64,000 bases of DNA from Costus lasius. Lineage: Eukaryota; Streptophyta; Magnoliopsida; Zingiberales; Costaceae. The stretch spans positions 1,612,001 to 1,676,000 of the forward strand of contig JANVAS020000222.1 of assembly GCA_027563935.2 (NCBI GenBank). The letters run 5' to 3'. The number at the start of each line of letters is the position of its first letter. Position 1 is the stretch's first letter. The notes beneath the pieces are model-generated. The model was not told where the DNA came from, did no database searches, and was given only the letters and a program-made list of their open reading frames with translations. This document shows, piece by piece, positions 11,799 through 22,071 of this stretch. The position numbers and the translations under genes are program-made.

Positions 11799-13471
11799 TG
11801 AAAGAACCCCTAGATAAGGGGGGCGAAACCCTAGATAGGCGCATGTAATTTTTAAAGCAACGGAAAGGAGGGTTTCTAGGACCTTTGATGCATGTATTAT
11901 TATCAACTTAAAAACCGATTGCACAAGAGATAAAATCATACCATTGCCATCGGTTTGATGGTGTCTTAGAATCAAAGACGCAAGTGCCTCTTCTCCTTAG
12001 ATGACGCACACAATGAGAAGGCGACTACTTCCTTGGCGACTTTGTGCTAGCAAATCTTCAAGGAGTCCTTCGTATGGGAAATGAGAGAGAGCTTGCTTGT
12101 TTTTCTTCTCGACTCTTCAAGGCGTGAAGAATAATGATCAACACGAGAGGAGGCGACGAGAATAGAGAGGAGGCCACACGATATGCGCTCCACACAAGAC
12201 ATGGAGACGTGGTTGCTAAAAATAGCCAACCTCACTCTTTCATGCGATCATGTGTTCATGCATTTAACCAATCTCATTTTCCTCTCTTCTTTGAATTGAA
12301 CCAAGCGCTCATCCATGAGCCGGTTCACTTAAGTTTGGTTCAATAACCAAATAAACCAAGCAATCAGTCCAGACCACAATAAACACTTAAGTTCTTGATC
12401 TGACCGTCAATCTCTCGATGCTCCTGATCTGACCGATCTAGCATCCAATCTCTCGATCAAAGCTTACCGATCTCAAGCCCTAATCAATCAAACATGATTA
12501 GACCAGATCTCACTTACAATCAGAGATTAAATCCCTTTAAACTGAACCCGAACAATTCAGTCCACACGATCTGACTTAAGTAAGCCATATCATCAAATTG
12601 TGCGACCCTGAGGGTTTCCTCTAAATGTCGGTAACGATAATTCTCATTATCACGATCAGTGAGGGGTATCTAGCAACACATCACTGTCTCCCGATATAAA
12701 GGAAAGAGTCTTCCAAGACTACACCCAAACCATAGCACAAGTGTGAATCAATTCACAAGGCATGCATATTTCCTTTGCCACTGGATGTTCTTATTGGACA
12801 AGCCTGTCAAGCTTGTAACTCCAATATGATGTGCATGATTAGATCAGATGAACACAGTCACCTGGGTATGGCCATACACTTTCTCAATCATCTCATCCAG
12901 GGGGCCCCTTTAGAACATCACACTCCTTAAACAAGGAGACGGCAATCCTATGTCTATCACTAGTGCCCTAACCTGATTCAAGCTCACCATCCAAGATAGT
13001 CTATAATCATTATGTTTCAAATGATATTGAACTACCTCAAAACAATGGCAATCATCATTTAGATAACACAAGTGATCTCAAGTCAGAGGAAATGTGCCAC
13101 TTGTCACATTCAAGGAATATTCACATTGTGACAAACAATTGAACATCCTAGTAGGGTCTGTCCAGTACATCCAATGTACCCATGAGTCTACATCTTATTC
13201 CATGCTCGAAGCATCCTATAAGATTAGAACACATATTAGTCTTGACCATATCAAGGCTGTCTCATGTTCACCAAGATATATCGACTAAGGACATAATTGC
13301 ATGTCAGCCCAGCTGAACAGCTTTGAGACATTATTCAGAAGAACATATATTGCAGCAGACAATGTAACTAACTGAATAACAACCATGCCTTTATAAACAT
13401 AACAGTTTATTACATGATACTGATACATTCCCATAGGCCTCAAACATTAGCCTTAAGGGCATACCCCAACA
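11799..13471 (-). repeat. 3' LTR of E1
   Basis: On the minus strand it begins TGTTGGGGTATGCCC and ends GGGGTTCTTTCA. It is 1673 bp, matching the copy at 19195-20867 apart from one base seen. The U3 half is shared with E2, E3a and E3b, and the last few hundred bases diverge. Confidence 0.95.
12216..12225 (-). promoter_or_regulatory. TATA-like box CTATTTTTAG, E1 3' LTR (also 19612-19621 in the 5' LTR)
   Basis: CTATTTTTAG lies 417 bp before the LTR 3' end. The same 10-mer sits at the equivalent place in E2 (457 bp before the end) and E3a (420 bp), although surrounding sequence differs. The active copy would be 19612-19621. The promoter role is inferred. Confidence 0.4.
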
Positions 13472-13473
13472 AT

Positions 13474-13482
13474 CTCCCACTT
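13474..13482 (-). other. polypurine tract of E1
   Basis: The minus strand reads AAGTGGGAG, then AT, then the 3' LTR. It is the expected plus-strand primer site, and the same 9-mer and spacing occur in E2, E3a and E3b. Confidence 0.85.
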
Positions 13483-13491
13483 GCACTTAAT

Positions 13492-16400
13492 CTAATGGTT
13501 GAGAAATCTCAAACCCATATTATTACAGTGCTTCTCATGCTTCTGCTGCGCCAGAGGCTTGGTAAGCGGGTCAGCCAGATTGTCATCTGTATGAACCTTG
13601 CAGATTTTGATCTCGCCACGATCTATGATCTCCCTGATCAAATGAAACCGTCTCTGTATGTGCTTGGACTTCTGGTGCGACCGTGGTTCCTTTGCTTGTG
13701 CAATTGCTCCAGTGTTATCACAGAAGATAACCAAAGGATCTGCACTCGAAGGAACGACACCAAGTTCTCTCACGAACTTACGAATCCACACTGCCTCCTT
13801 GGATGCTTCCGAGGCTGCAACATACTCGGCTTCTGTTGTGGAATCAGCAACAGTTGACTGTTTGAAACTCTTCCACACCACTGCACCTCCATTAAAGCTA
13901 AAAACATAGCCTGATTGCGATCGGAAATCATCCTGGTCAGACTGGAACGAAGCGTCAGTATATCCTTCAATACTGAGTTCTTCCTGACCACCATATATCA
14001 AGAACATATCTTTGGTCCTCCGCAGATATTTTAAAATATTCTTGACTGCAATCCAGTGCGCCATACCTGGATTACCTTGGAAACGACTGGTCACGCTTAA
14101 CCCGTAAGCGACGTCTGGGCGAGTACACAACATCGCATACATAATGGAACCAATAGCCGAAGCATAAGGCGTATTGTCCATTTCATCTTTCTCAGTCTGT
14201 GTTTGTGGACACTGACTCTTCGAAAGATTCAGACCATGTCTGACTGGAAGATATCCTCGTTTAGAATTCTCTAAATGAAATCTCTCCAGGACCTTATCGA
14301 TGTAAGTACTCTGGCACAGCCCGAGAAGCCTCTTAGATCTATCCCTGTAGATCTTCACACCTAATACATAGGCTGCTTCTCCTAAATCTTTCATCTGGAA
14401 ACATTTCCTCAGCCATGCTTTAACAGCATGCATTTCAGGAATGTCATTTCCAATGATCAAGATGTCATCGACGTAGAGGACTAGAAAAGTAATTACGCTC
14501 CCACTAAACCTCTTATATACACACGGGTCATCCTCGTTCTTGATGAAACCAAATTCGGTGACTGATTCATCAAAACGAATATTCCAGCTTCTAGATGCTT
14601 GCTTAAGTCCATAAATAGACTTCTTTAACTTGCATATCTTATGACGATCTGCTGGATTAGTGAAACCCTCTGGTTGTGTCATGTACACATCCTCATCCAG
14701 ATTTCCATTAAGGAAAGCTGTTTTCACATCCATCTGCCAGATCTCATAATCATAGTATGCAGCTATCGCGAAAAGAATCCGAATAGACTTAAACATGGCT
14801 ACAGGTGAGAAAGTTTCATCATAATCTATCCCGTAGATTTGTTTGAAACCTTTCGCAACTAGCCTGCCTTTATAGGTAACTACGTTACCATCCATGTCAA
14901 TCTTCTTCTTGAAGATCCATTTATAGCCTATAGGGATAACTCCCGGAGGCGGATCAACCAAATCCCAAACTTGGTTATCTGACATGGAGTCCATCTCGGC
15001 GCGCATAGCTTCAAGCCATCTCGCTGACTCCGGTCCACTGACCGCATCCGCATAAGTGAGGGGTTCATCATGATCAATGATGTAGACTCCGTCATAGCGC
15101 TCAGGCTGTCGACGGATCCTTCCCGATCTTCGCGGTTCCCGTGATATCTGAGCCTCAGGTTGTTCAATAACCTGTTCTACCGGCTCAGGCTCATCCAACT
15201 CTGCTTGGTCACTTTGTCCTTCTTCTGGATTCTCATCCAGCTTTATTTCTCTCCCACTGGCCTCTTGCAGAAGAAACTCCTTCTCAAGAAATATGGCCGT
15301 CCGAGCAACAAAAACCTTGTTCTCCTTGGGATCGTAGAAATAATAACCCTTAGTTTCCTTAGGGTAACCGACAAAGATACATTTGTCAGATCTGCTCTCT
15401 AGTTTCCCAGAGGCGAGCTTTTTGACATAAGCCTCGCAGCCCCAGATCCTGATAAATGTCAAGCTCGGCTGTTTCCCATACCATAACTCATATGGAGTCT
15501 TAGAAACTGCCTTGGATGGCACTCGGTTTAGTACCTTTGCAGCTGTTTCCAGCGCAAAACCCCAAAAGGAGTATGGAAGAGTAGCCTGACTCATCATAGA
15601 ACGAACCATATCAAGTAACGTTCTATTTCTCCTCTCGGACACACCATTCCATTGCGGTGTTCCTGGCGGAGTGAGCTGTGAGATAATCCCACACTCCTTC
15701 AGATAGTCAGTAAACGTATGACTCAAGTATTCACCACCTCGATCTGAGCGAAGTGCCTTGATATTTCGGCCTAGCTGATTTTGTACTTCATTCTTGAACT
15801 CTTTGAACTTGTCAAAAGATTCACTCTTATGTCTCATCAGATAGACATAGCCATACCTACTGAAATCATCAGTAAAGGTAATGAAGTACTGATAGCCACC
15901 TCTGGCATGTTTACTAAATGGCCCACACACATCACTGTGTATAAGGTCAAGTAAACCTGAAGCCCTTTGACCTTTATGAGGAAAAGGTGACTTCGTCATT
16001 TTACCCATCAAACAAGCCTTGCATGTATCAATCTCCTTATAGGAGAATGATCCCAGCAGTCCATTATCATGCAACCGCTTAATGCGTTTCTCGTTAATAT
16101 GGCCTAAACGACTATGCCATAACAAGGTGCTGTCATCAGCATACTTGGCTTTCTTAATATCAATTTGCTGTATCGAACATTCCATGTCCAACATGAATAA
16201 CCCATTGCTAATTGAACCAGTTGCATAAACAATATTATCTAAAGATAAAACACACTTTGAAATATTGCATTCAAAGGAAAATCCCTTCCTGACAAGAGCA
16301 GGAATGGAGATAATATTTTTAGTAATACTGGGAACAAAATAACAATTGTCTAGTTCCAATACAATGCCAGATGGTAAAGAAATGAAGTAGTCTCCTACAG

Positions 16401-17373
16401 CAACAGCAGCAACCCGTGCTCCGTTTCCAACGCGTAGGTCCACCTCATGCTGTCCCACCTGCCTTCTTCTCTTGAGTTCCTGTACATTTGAACAAATGTG
16501 AACTCCACATGCAGTGTCCAACACCCATGATATAGAAGAAGAAAACATGACCTCAGTCACGAATATACCTGAGCCAGAAGCGATGCTTCCCCTCTTATCT
16601 CCTTGGAGCGCTTTACAGTCCTTTTTCCAGTGACCCAGCTGGCCACAGTGGAAACACCTGTATTCCTTGGACCGCTTCACCTTTTGCTTCAGAGCCTTGC
16701 TGTAGCTCTTGACAGTGGCCTTGCCCTTCTTCCCCTTCTTCTTGTTCCTGGAAGGAACCATTAAGACAGAGGTCGAAGGCTTACCCTTCAGAGTCTCCTC
16801 AGTGGTCAAGAGCATATTCAGCAGCTCTGCCGGAGTACAATCGATTTTGTTCATATTAAAATTAATAATGAACGCGTCGAATGAAGGCGGGAGAGACTGC
16901 AGAATAATGTCCACAGCAAGCTCCTGGTTGATGGTATGCCCCAGTTTCTCTAGAGCCTCCTTGTGCCCAATCATCTTGAGCACGTGAGCTCCCACTGGGC
17001 TCCCTTCAGCCAGTTTGCTCTGAAAGAAGAGCTTCGTCAAATTGTAGCGCTCAGTCCTTGCCTGTGCAGCATACAGCATCTTGAGGTTCGCTATAATCTC
17101 TATAGCCGACATGTCCTCATGCTGACGCTGCAGCGGTGGCGTCATAGACGCTAGCATCAGGCAAGCGACATCAATGCTATCATTGACGTGCTTTTCATAG
17201 GCTTCCCGAACCGCCCTTGCGGCGTTCGGAGCGGGCTGCGGCGGTATCGCCGTCTCGAGGACATACAGTTTCCTCTCTGCCTTAAGAACGATCTTAAGGT
17301 GTCCAAACCAGTCAGAGAAGTTCGGCCCAGCAAACTTCTCCCTTTCCAGTAGGGATCGCACATTGAAGTTCAT
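13492..17373 (-). CDS. gag-pol: Ty1/copia polyprotein, 1293 aa, intact (E1)
   Basis: This single open frame encodes all functions for copying the element. Gag: residues 1-235, with a basic KKKGKKGK segment. CCHC zinc knuckle: C240, C243, H248, C253. Protease: WVLDTACG with Asp286; the third active-site residue is Ala rather than the usual Gly. Integrase: HHCC zinc site H420, H425, C451, C454; catalytic D481, D544 and E580, the last two in D-35-E spacing. A basic RRSGRIRRQ linker is near 748-756. Reverse transcriptase: about 800-1045, with D882 in MDVKTAFLNG and YVDD at 967-970. RNase H: D1140, E1183, D1219. INT before RT is the Ty1/copia order. The start is chosen because relatives share MNFNVRSLL. 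Expected product: Gag in virus-like particles, enzymes after cleavage. Confidence 0.95.
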   Translation of the reverse strand: MNFNVRSLLEREKFAGPNFSDWFGHLKIVLKAERKLYVLETAIPPQPAPNAARAVREAYEKHVNDSIDVACLMLASMTPPLQRQHEDMSAIEIIANLKMLYAAQARTERYNLTKLFFQSKLAEGSPVGAHVLKMIGHKEALEKLGHTINQELAVDIILQSLPPSFDAFIINFNMNKIDCTPAELLNMLLTTEETLKGKPSTSVLMVPSRNKKKGKKGKATVKSYSKALKQKVKRSKEYRCFHCGQLGHWKKDCKALQGDKRGSIASGSGIFVTEVMFSSSISWVLDTACGVHICSNVQELKRRRQVGQHEVDLRVGNGARVAAVAVGDYFISLPSGIVLELDNCYFVPSITKNIISIPALVRKGFSFECNISKCVLSLDNIVYATGSISNGLFMLDMECSIQQIDIKKAKYADDSTLLWHSRLGHINEKRIKRLHDNGLLGSFSYKEIDTCKACLMGKMTKSPFPHKGQRASGLLDLIHSDVCGPFSKHARGGYQYFITFTDDFSRYGYVYLMRHKSESFDKFKEFKNEVQNQLGRNIKALRSDRGGEYLSHTFTDYLKECGIISQLTPPGTPQWNGVSERRNRTLLDMVRSMMSQATLPYSFWGFALETAAKVLNRVPSKAVSKTPYELWYGKQPSLTFIRIWGCEAYVKKLASGKLESRSDKCIFVGYPKETKGYYFYDPKENKVFVARTAIFLEKEFLLQEASGREIKLDENPEEGQSDQAELDEPEPVEQVIEQPEAQISREPRRSGRIRRQPERYDGVYIIDHDEPLTYADAVSGPESARWLEAMRAEMDSMSDNQVWDLVDPPPGVIPIGYKWIFKKKIDMDGNVVTYKGRLVAKGFKQIYGIDYDETFSPVAMFKSIRILFAIAAYYDYEIWQMDVKTAFLNGNLDEDVYMTQPEGFTNPADRHKICKLKKSIYGLKQASRSWNIRFDESVTEFGFIKNEDDPCVYKRFSGSVITFLVLYVDDILIIGNDIPEMHAVKAWLRKCFQMKDLGEAAYVLGVKIYRDRSKRLLGLCQSTYIDKVLERFHLENSKRGYLPVRHGLNLSKSQCPQTQTEKDEMDNTPYASAIGSIMYAMLCTRPDVAYGLSVTSRFQGNPGMAHWIAVKNILKYLRRTKDMFLIYGGQEELSIEGYTDASFQSDQDDFRSQSGYVFSFNGGAVVWKSFKQSTVADSTTEAEYVAASEASKEAVWIRKFVRELGVVPSSADPLVIFCDNTGAIAQAKEPRSHQKSKHIQRRFHLIREIIDRGEIKICKVHTDDNLADPLTKPLAQQKHEKHCNNMGLRFLNH

Positions 17374-19180
17374 GGTGTTCGTTGCTGCAGGTATCTACAA
17401 CAATGCAAGAACAGCAAGGTCAGTATCAATGTATAAGAATCAATCAGGACTTAAGAAAGATTCTTTTTCTCACTATTTTATCTGGCTGAAAAATCCAGCA
17501 AAACAGCCCGAAAGAGTAGAACTCTTTTAGTGAGATGGGATCCAGATTTCATACTTGGTCTCCGCGTCCCGCTCAGGCGAGATAAGATGCACAGAGAGTA
17601 CAAGCACTAATCTCTGGTAGGCTGTCCCAGCCAATCGCCAACCCGTGCGATTCCCCTTCATCCGGGCAATCCAGCAGACTGTGCCAACTGAGTTGGTACA
17701 ACACAGTCTCTGACCCCACAGATGGCTGCCTCCATGTGCTACCATATGCGCCACATATGTAGCCTACACGGTCAAGCTGACCCGACCTACTCCCTGGACC
17801 ACCATGTGCTATGCTGAGCAACGAGAAGGGATAAATCCCTACTCTGTAACACACAGGTGTAGTCCCGCACCGTCTGAAGATAGATGGACGTGCCCACTGA
17901 GTGGGTACAACACGGCTCCAACGATAATCAGAACAGTGAGGTTTCGCGTCAGAAGGCTTACGAGCTTGATATTTGATCGTTGGATTTTAACGGTCTTTTA
18001 TCTTCTTCACTATCATGCAATTCCTATGGTGATAGCAGAAGATAAACTAATCATGCAATTCTAATATTTAAACAATAAAAGAAAGCATGAATCTTATGTG
18101 GTAAAAGCCCATAGCCCTAGTGAGACCTTAACTTAAATTAAGTCTTCACTTGCTCTTCATGGGTCTTTAGCTGCTCATCTGGCCCAAACCAGGGCCCAAG
18201 CGCCATCTGCAGCATAGGTGCGCCCACCAGGAATATGCGCCTGGTCCTAGGGTCGATCCCTAGACCTCCCACCTGGTCCAGCCACTGCTGCATGCGCCTC
18301 TGCCAAGTGTGCTCTGTGCTCTTGTCTAATTAAATTACAAATTTAACTATCTAGACAAGATTGACACGCAGGTCAATTTCACATTATAAATTAATTAAAC
18401 TGTGATTCGCAGATCACAAAAATAAAAATTAATTTACAATTAACTCCCAGGCACGCAGGCCCCAGCACAGCACACATTAATAACGGGCAGCCCACATAAG
18501 AAGAAATAAACAAGCATATGCAACAACCAACATGTGATCCACTCATGAAAAATTAAATTTCGAAAACCCCTTGGGATCAATTTTAATTTTCCTTATTCGC
18601 CCTACTACCTTACAATGGTCCATTACTAGGGATCCACTCATCAGACCCAGTCAGATCCACTGCCCTTTCATGCACCAAGTCCTAACTGACTTGAGTTGAC
18701 CATAAGGTCAACTATGCATGCGCCAGGGCTGAACAACCACAATGAGGTCTGGCAAGCGGGTGTGACCCCGGGCCTAACTCATGTGTGTTCATTAGTTGTC
18801 TCAATCAGACATCGCTACACACCTGTCTGCAGTCGACCTATAGCCACCTCAGGCTTGCGCCAAGGTGCTATCTGGTCGACCCATTCAGGCTGTCAGATAG
18901 TCTGATCAGACTGGTTGGATCTTGACTAGACTGAGATTTCAACCCTAATAACCCATCTAAGGGTTTACAGTAGGTGCCTTAGATCTAAGGTTATACGCGC
19001 ATGTGATATAAGTTTTTGAGAAAAACATACAAAAACAAGCGCCAAGAACATGCGCCAAGGTTTGAATGTAACATGATATATTTTTCGCATGGAACATCTA
19101 ATATGCGCATGTTATAGATCTAAGCATACTTATACATGGATCACAAAGTTTTAAGCAATCATAGAAACATGCAAACAATG
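17374..19180 (-). other. leader of E1
   Basis: This 1.8-kb untranslated leader lies between the PBS and gag and is alignable over most of its length with the E2, E3a and E3b leaders. It contains the hairpin pair at 17684-17905. On the minus strand a pyrimidine-rich stretch ending TTGTTGTAG just before the start codon resembles a splice acceptor. No coding sequence is credible. Confidence 0.75.
17684..17905 (-). promoter_or_regulatory. paired leader hairpins, E1
   Basis: On the minus strand CCCACTCAGTGGG (17893-17905) and CCAACTCAGTTGG (17684-17696) each form a 5-bp stem with loop TCA, flanked by TTGTA on one side and CAC on the other. They differ by a compensatory C-G to A-T pair. The regulatory role is inferred. 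Confidence 0.5.
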
Positions 19181-19192
19181 GCTCTGATACCA
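19181..19192 (-). other. primer binding site, initiator tRNA-Met (E1)
   Basis: The minus strand reads TGGTATCAGAGC, two bases from the 5' LTR end. Confidence 0.92.
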
Positions 19193-19194
19193 AT

Positions 19195-20867
19195 TGAAAG
19201 AACCCCTAGATAAGGGGGGCGAAACCCTAGATAGGCGCATGTAATTTTTAAAGCAACGGAAAGGAGGGTTTCTAGGACCTTTGATGCATGTATTATTATC
19301 AACTTAAAAACCGATTGCACAAGAGATAAAATCATACCATTGCCATCGGTTTGATGGTGTCTTAGAATCAAAGACGCAAGTGCCTCTTCTCCTTAGATGA
19401 CGCACACAATGAGAAGGCGACTACTTCCTTGGCGACTTTGTGCTAGCAAATCTTCAAGGAGTCCTTCGTATGGGAAATGAGAGAGAGCTTGCTTGTTTTT
19501 CTTCTCGACTCTTCAAGGCGTGAAGAATAATGATCAACACGAGAGGAGGCGACGAGAATAGAGAGGAGGCCACACGATATGCGCTCCACACAAGACATGG
19601 AGACGTGGTTGCTAAAAATAGCCAACCTCACTCTTTCATGCGATCATGTGTTCATGCATTTAACCAATCGCATTTTCCTCTCTTCTTTGAATTGAACCAA
19701 GCGCTCATCCATGAGCCGGTTCACTTAAGTTTGGTTCAATAACCAAATAAACCAAGCAATCAGTCCAGACCACAATAAACACTTAAGTTCTTGATCTGAC
19801 CGTCAATCTCTCGATGCTCCTGATCTGACCGATCTAGCATCCAATCTCTCGATCAAAGCTTACCGATCTCAAGCCCTAATCAATCAAACATGATTAGACC
19901 AGATCTCACTTACAATCAGAGATTAAATCCCTTTAAACTGAACCCGAACAATTCAGTCCACACGATCTGACTTAAGTAAGCCATATCATCAAATTGTGCG
20001 ACCCTGAGGGTTTCCTCTAAATGTCGGTAACGATAATTCTCATTATCACGATCAGTGAGGGGTATCTAGCAACACATCACTGTCTCCCGATATAAAGGAA
20101 AGAGTCTTCCAAGACTACACCCAAACCATAGCACAAGTGTGAATCAATTCACAAGGCATGCATATTTCCTTTGCCACTGGATGTTCTTATTGGACAAGCC
20201 TGTCAAGCTTGTAACTCCAATATGATGTGCATGATTAGATCAGATGAACACAGTCACCTGGGTATGGCCATACACTTTCTCAATCATCTCATCCAGGGGG
20301 CCCCTTTAGAACATCACACTCCTTAAACAAGGAGACGGCAATCCTATGTCTATCACTAGTGCCCTAACCTGATTCAAGCTCACCATCCAAGATAGTCTAT
20401 AATCATTATGTTTCAAATGATATTGAACTACCTCAAAACAATGGCAATCATCATTTAGATAACACAAGTGATCTCAAGTCAGAGGAAATGTGCCACTTGT
20501 CACATTCAAGGAATATTCACATTGTGACAAACAATTGAACATCCTAGTAGGGTCTGTCCAGTACATCCAATGTACCCATGAGTCTACATCTTATTCCATG
20601 CTCGAAGCATCCTATAAGATTAGAACACATATTAGTCTTGACCATATCAAGGCTGTCTCATGTTCACCAAGATATATCGACTAAGGACATAATTGCATGT
20701 CAGCCCAGCTGAACAGCTTTGAGACATTATTCAGAAGAACATATATTGCAGCAGACAATGTAACTAACTGAATAACAACCATGCCTTTATAAACATAACA
20801 GTTTATTACATGATACTGATACATTCCCATAGGCCTCAAACATTAGCCTTAAGGGCATACCCCAACA
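19195..20867 (-). repeat. 5' LTR of E1
   Basis: It is 1673 bp, TG...CA ended, and matches 11799-13471. It is followed by the GTAAG duplication at 20868-20872. The terminal minus-strand CCCCTTATCTAGGGG forms a small GC hairpin next to the LTR end. Confidence 0.95.
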
Positions 20868-21818
20868 GTAAGTAGCAGAGTAAGGGTCATTTGCAGGTCT
20901 CTAATTATAATTCCCCACAGCGTTCACTTGCTCTTGATCTGATTCCTCTTGTGAAGAAGTTATGATCCAGCATTCAGATGCATTGTGCCCTGTTACACCA
21001 CATATCTCATAAGAAACCATGTTAACTAAACTAGGTGAAAGAGATAAGGAATCAATCTTCTGAACTAGAGAATCTACCTTAGCTGCCAGTGATGTCACGG
21101 AATCAACGTGAAACTTACCAAATCCCATGGAAGTAGTGCTCCACTCACTTGACCATTGGTTATGGTTCATGGTCATATCCTCTAGAAGAGCAGTTGCTTC
21201 TTCCACGTTCTTGCTCATGATCGTACCTCTAGCCGTAGCGCAGTTGCTTCTTCCACGTTAGAGGCGAACAATTTTGGTGTTATAGTCCAAACCGTTGTAA
21301 AAGATTTGGACTAAAATCCAATATTGAAGTCCATGATGTGGGCACATGCGCTGGAGCTCCTTGAAACGCTCCCAAGCCTCATAAAGTGATTCTCCCTCTT
21401 GCTGTGTAAAGCACGTGATCTTGTTGCGCAGCTGAACAGTTTTGCTCGGTGGGAAATATTTGTTTAGGAATGCTCTGGACAACTGTTCCCAGGTGGTGAA
21501 TGATCCTGCTGGCATCGAGTACAACCAAGCTCTGGCACGGTCCCTAAGAGAAAACGGGAATAGTCTCAGTCTTATGGCATCAGATGAAACTCCGTTAATT
21601 TTAATTGTATCTCAATATTCAAGAAAAATAGCTAAATGAAGATTCGGATCTGAATTTGGGGAACCCCCAAATTGGTTTTGCTGAACCATCATCATTAGTG
21701 ATGGCTTTAACTCGAAATTGTTCGCCTCTACGTTGGGTCGAACGACGCTTGGATTGAACCCTTGTACATTAGGTGCAGCGAAGTCCCTCAAAGATTAATG
21801 ATGATTGTCCTCCGCCAT
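20868..21818 (-). pseudogene. gag: Gag N-terminal part of Athila-like element 1
   Basis: The frame starts MAEDNHH at 21818. The capsid-like Retrotrans_gag region follows: LRLFPFSLRDRARAWLYSM, then WEQLSRAFLNKYFPP, ITCFTQQEGESLYEAWERF and CPHHGLQYW. A zinc-knuckle remnant YEICGVTGHNASEC has Tyr where the first Cys should be. In-frame stops occur after MAEDNHH, after LHLAIFLEY and after NAVGNYN, so it is a pseudogene. The frame continues across E1 into 11798. Gag would form the particle shell. Confidence 0.85.
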
Positions 21819-22071
21819 CTCTCTTTTCTCAGAATTCTTTCTAGCCTCAAACTGCAGTCTCCTTCGAAGGTGGAATGTACGCTCAATTTTTGGGTCTTCT
21901 AGAAGCAAAGCACCTACACGAGAAACTCTGGGCATACAACGTGTAAGTAAATAATAAAAAGAAAAGAATAGTAAAAACTAATGGCAAAAGAAAAGAAAAA
22001 TGTCTAATCTCCTAACTTATCAATTAGTAAATATTAACTATCCGTAGTCCCCGGCAACGGCGCCAAAAACT
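21819..22071 (-). other. 5' untranslated region of Athila-like element 1
   Basis: About 250 bp lie between the LTR/PBS and the gag start. They are AT-rich next to the PBS, with no ORF. Confidence 0.6.
22048..22065 (-). other. primer binding site, tRNA-Asp (Athila-like 1)
   Basis: The minus strand reads TGGCGCCGTTGCCGGGGA, complementary to plant tRNA-Asp, the usual primer of Athila elements. It lies six bases from the LTR end at 22072. Confidence 0.9.

Larger units (their letters stand above)
11799..20867 (-). mobile_element. complete Ty1/copia Angela-type element E1, 9069 bp
   Basis: Two 1673-bp LTRs (11799-13471 and 19195-20867) flank a leader, one open polyprotein and a PPT, with the 5-bp duplication GTAAG on both sides (11794-11798, 20868-20872). 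I saw one difference between the LTRs (T at 12274, G at 19670). An open 1293-codon frame, intact PBS and PPT, and near-identical LTRs indicate a very recent insertion that could still be active. It lies in the gag of Athila-like element 1 between codons of the SATYNPGWRN motif, in the same direction as its host. Confidence 0.95.

Noticed and set aside
13414..13857. A 147-codon plus-strand frame, with counterparts at 34630-35067 and 41735-42097.
   Set aside because: It is the antisense of the RNase H end of the copia polyprotein in each copy.
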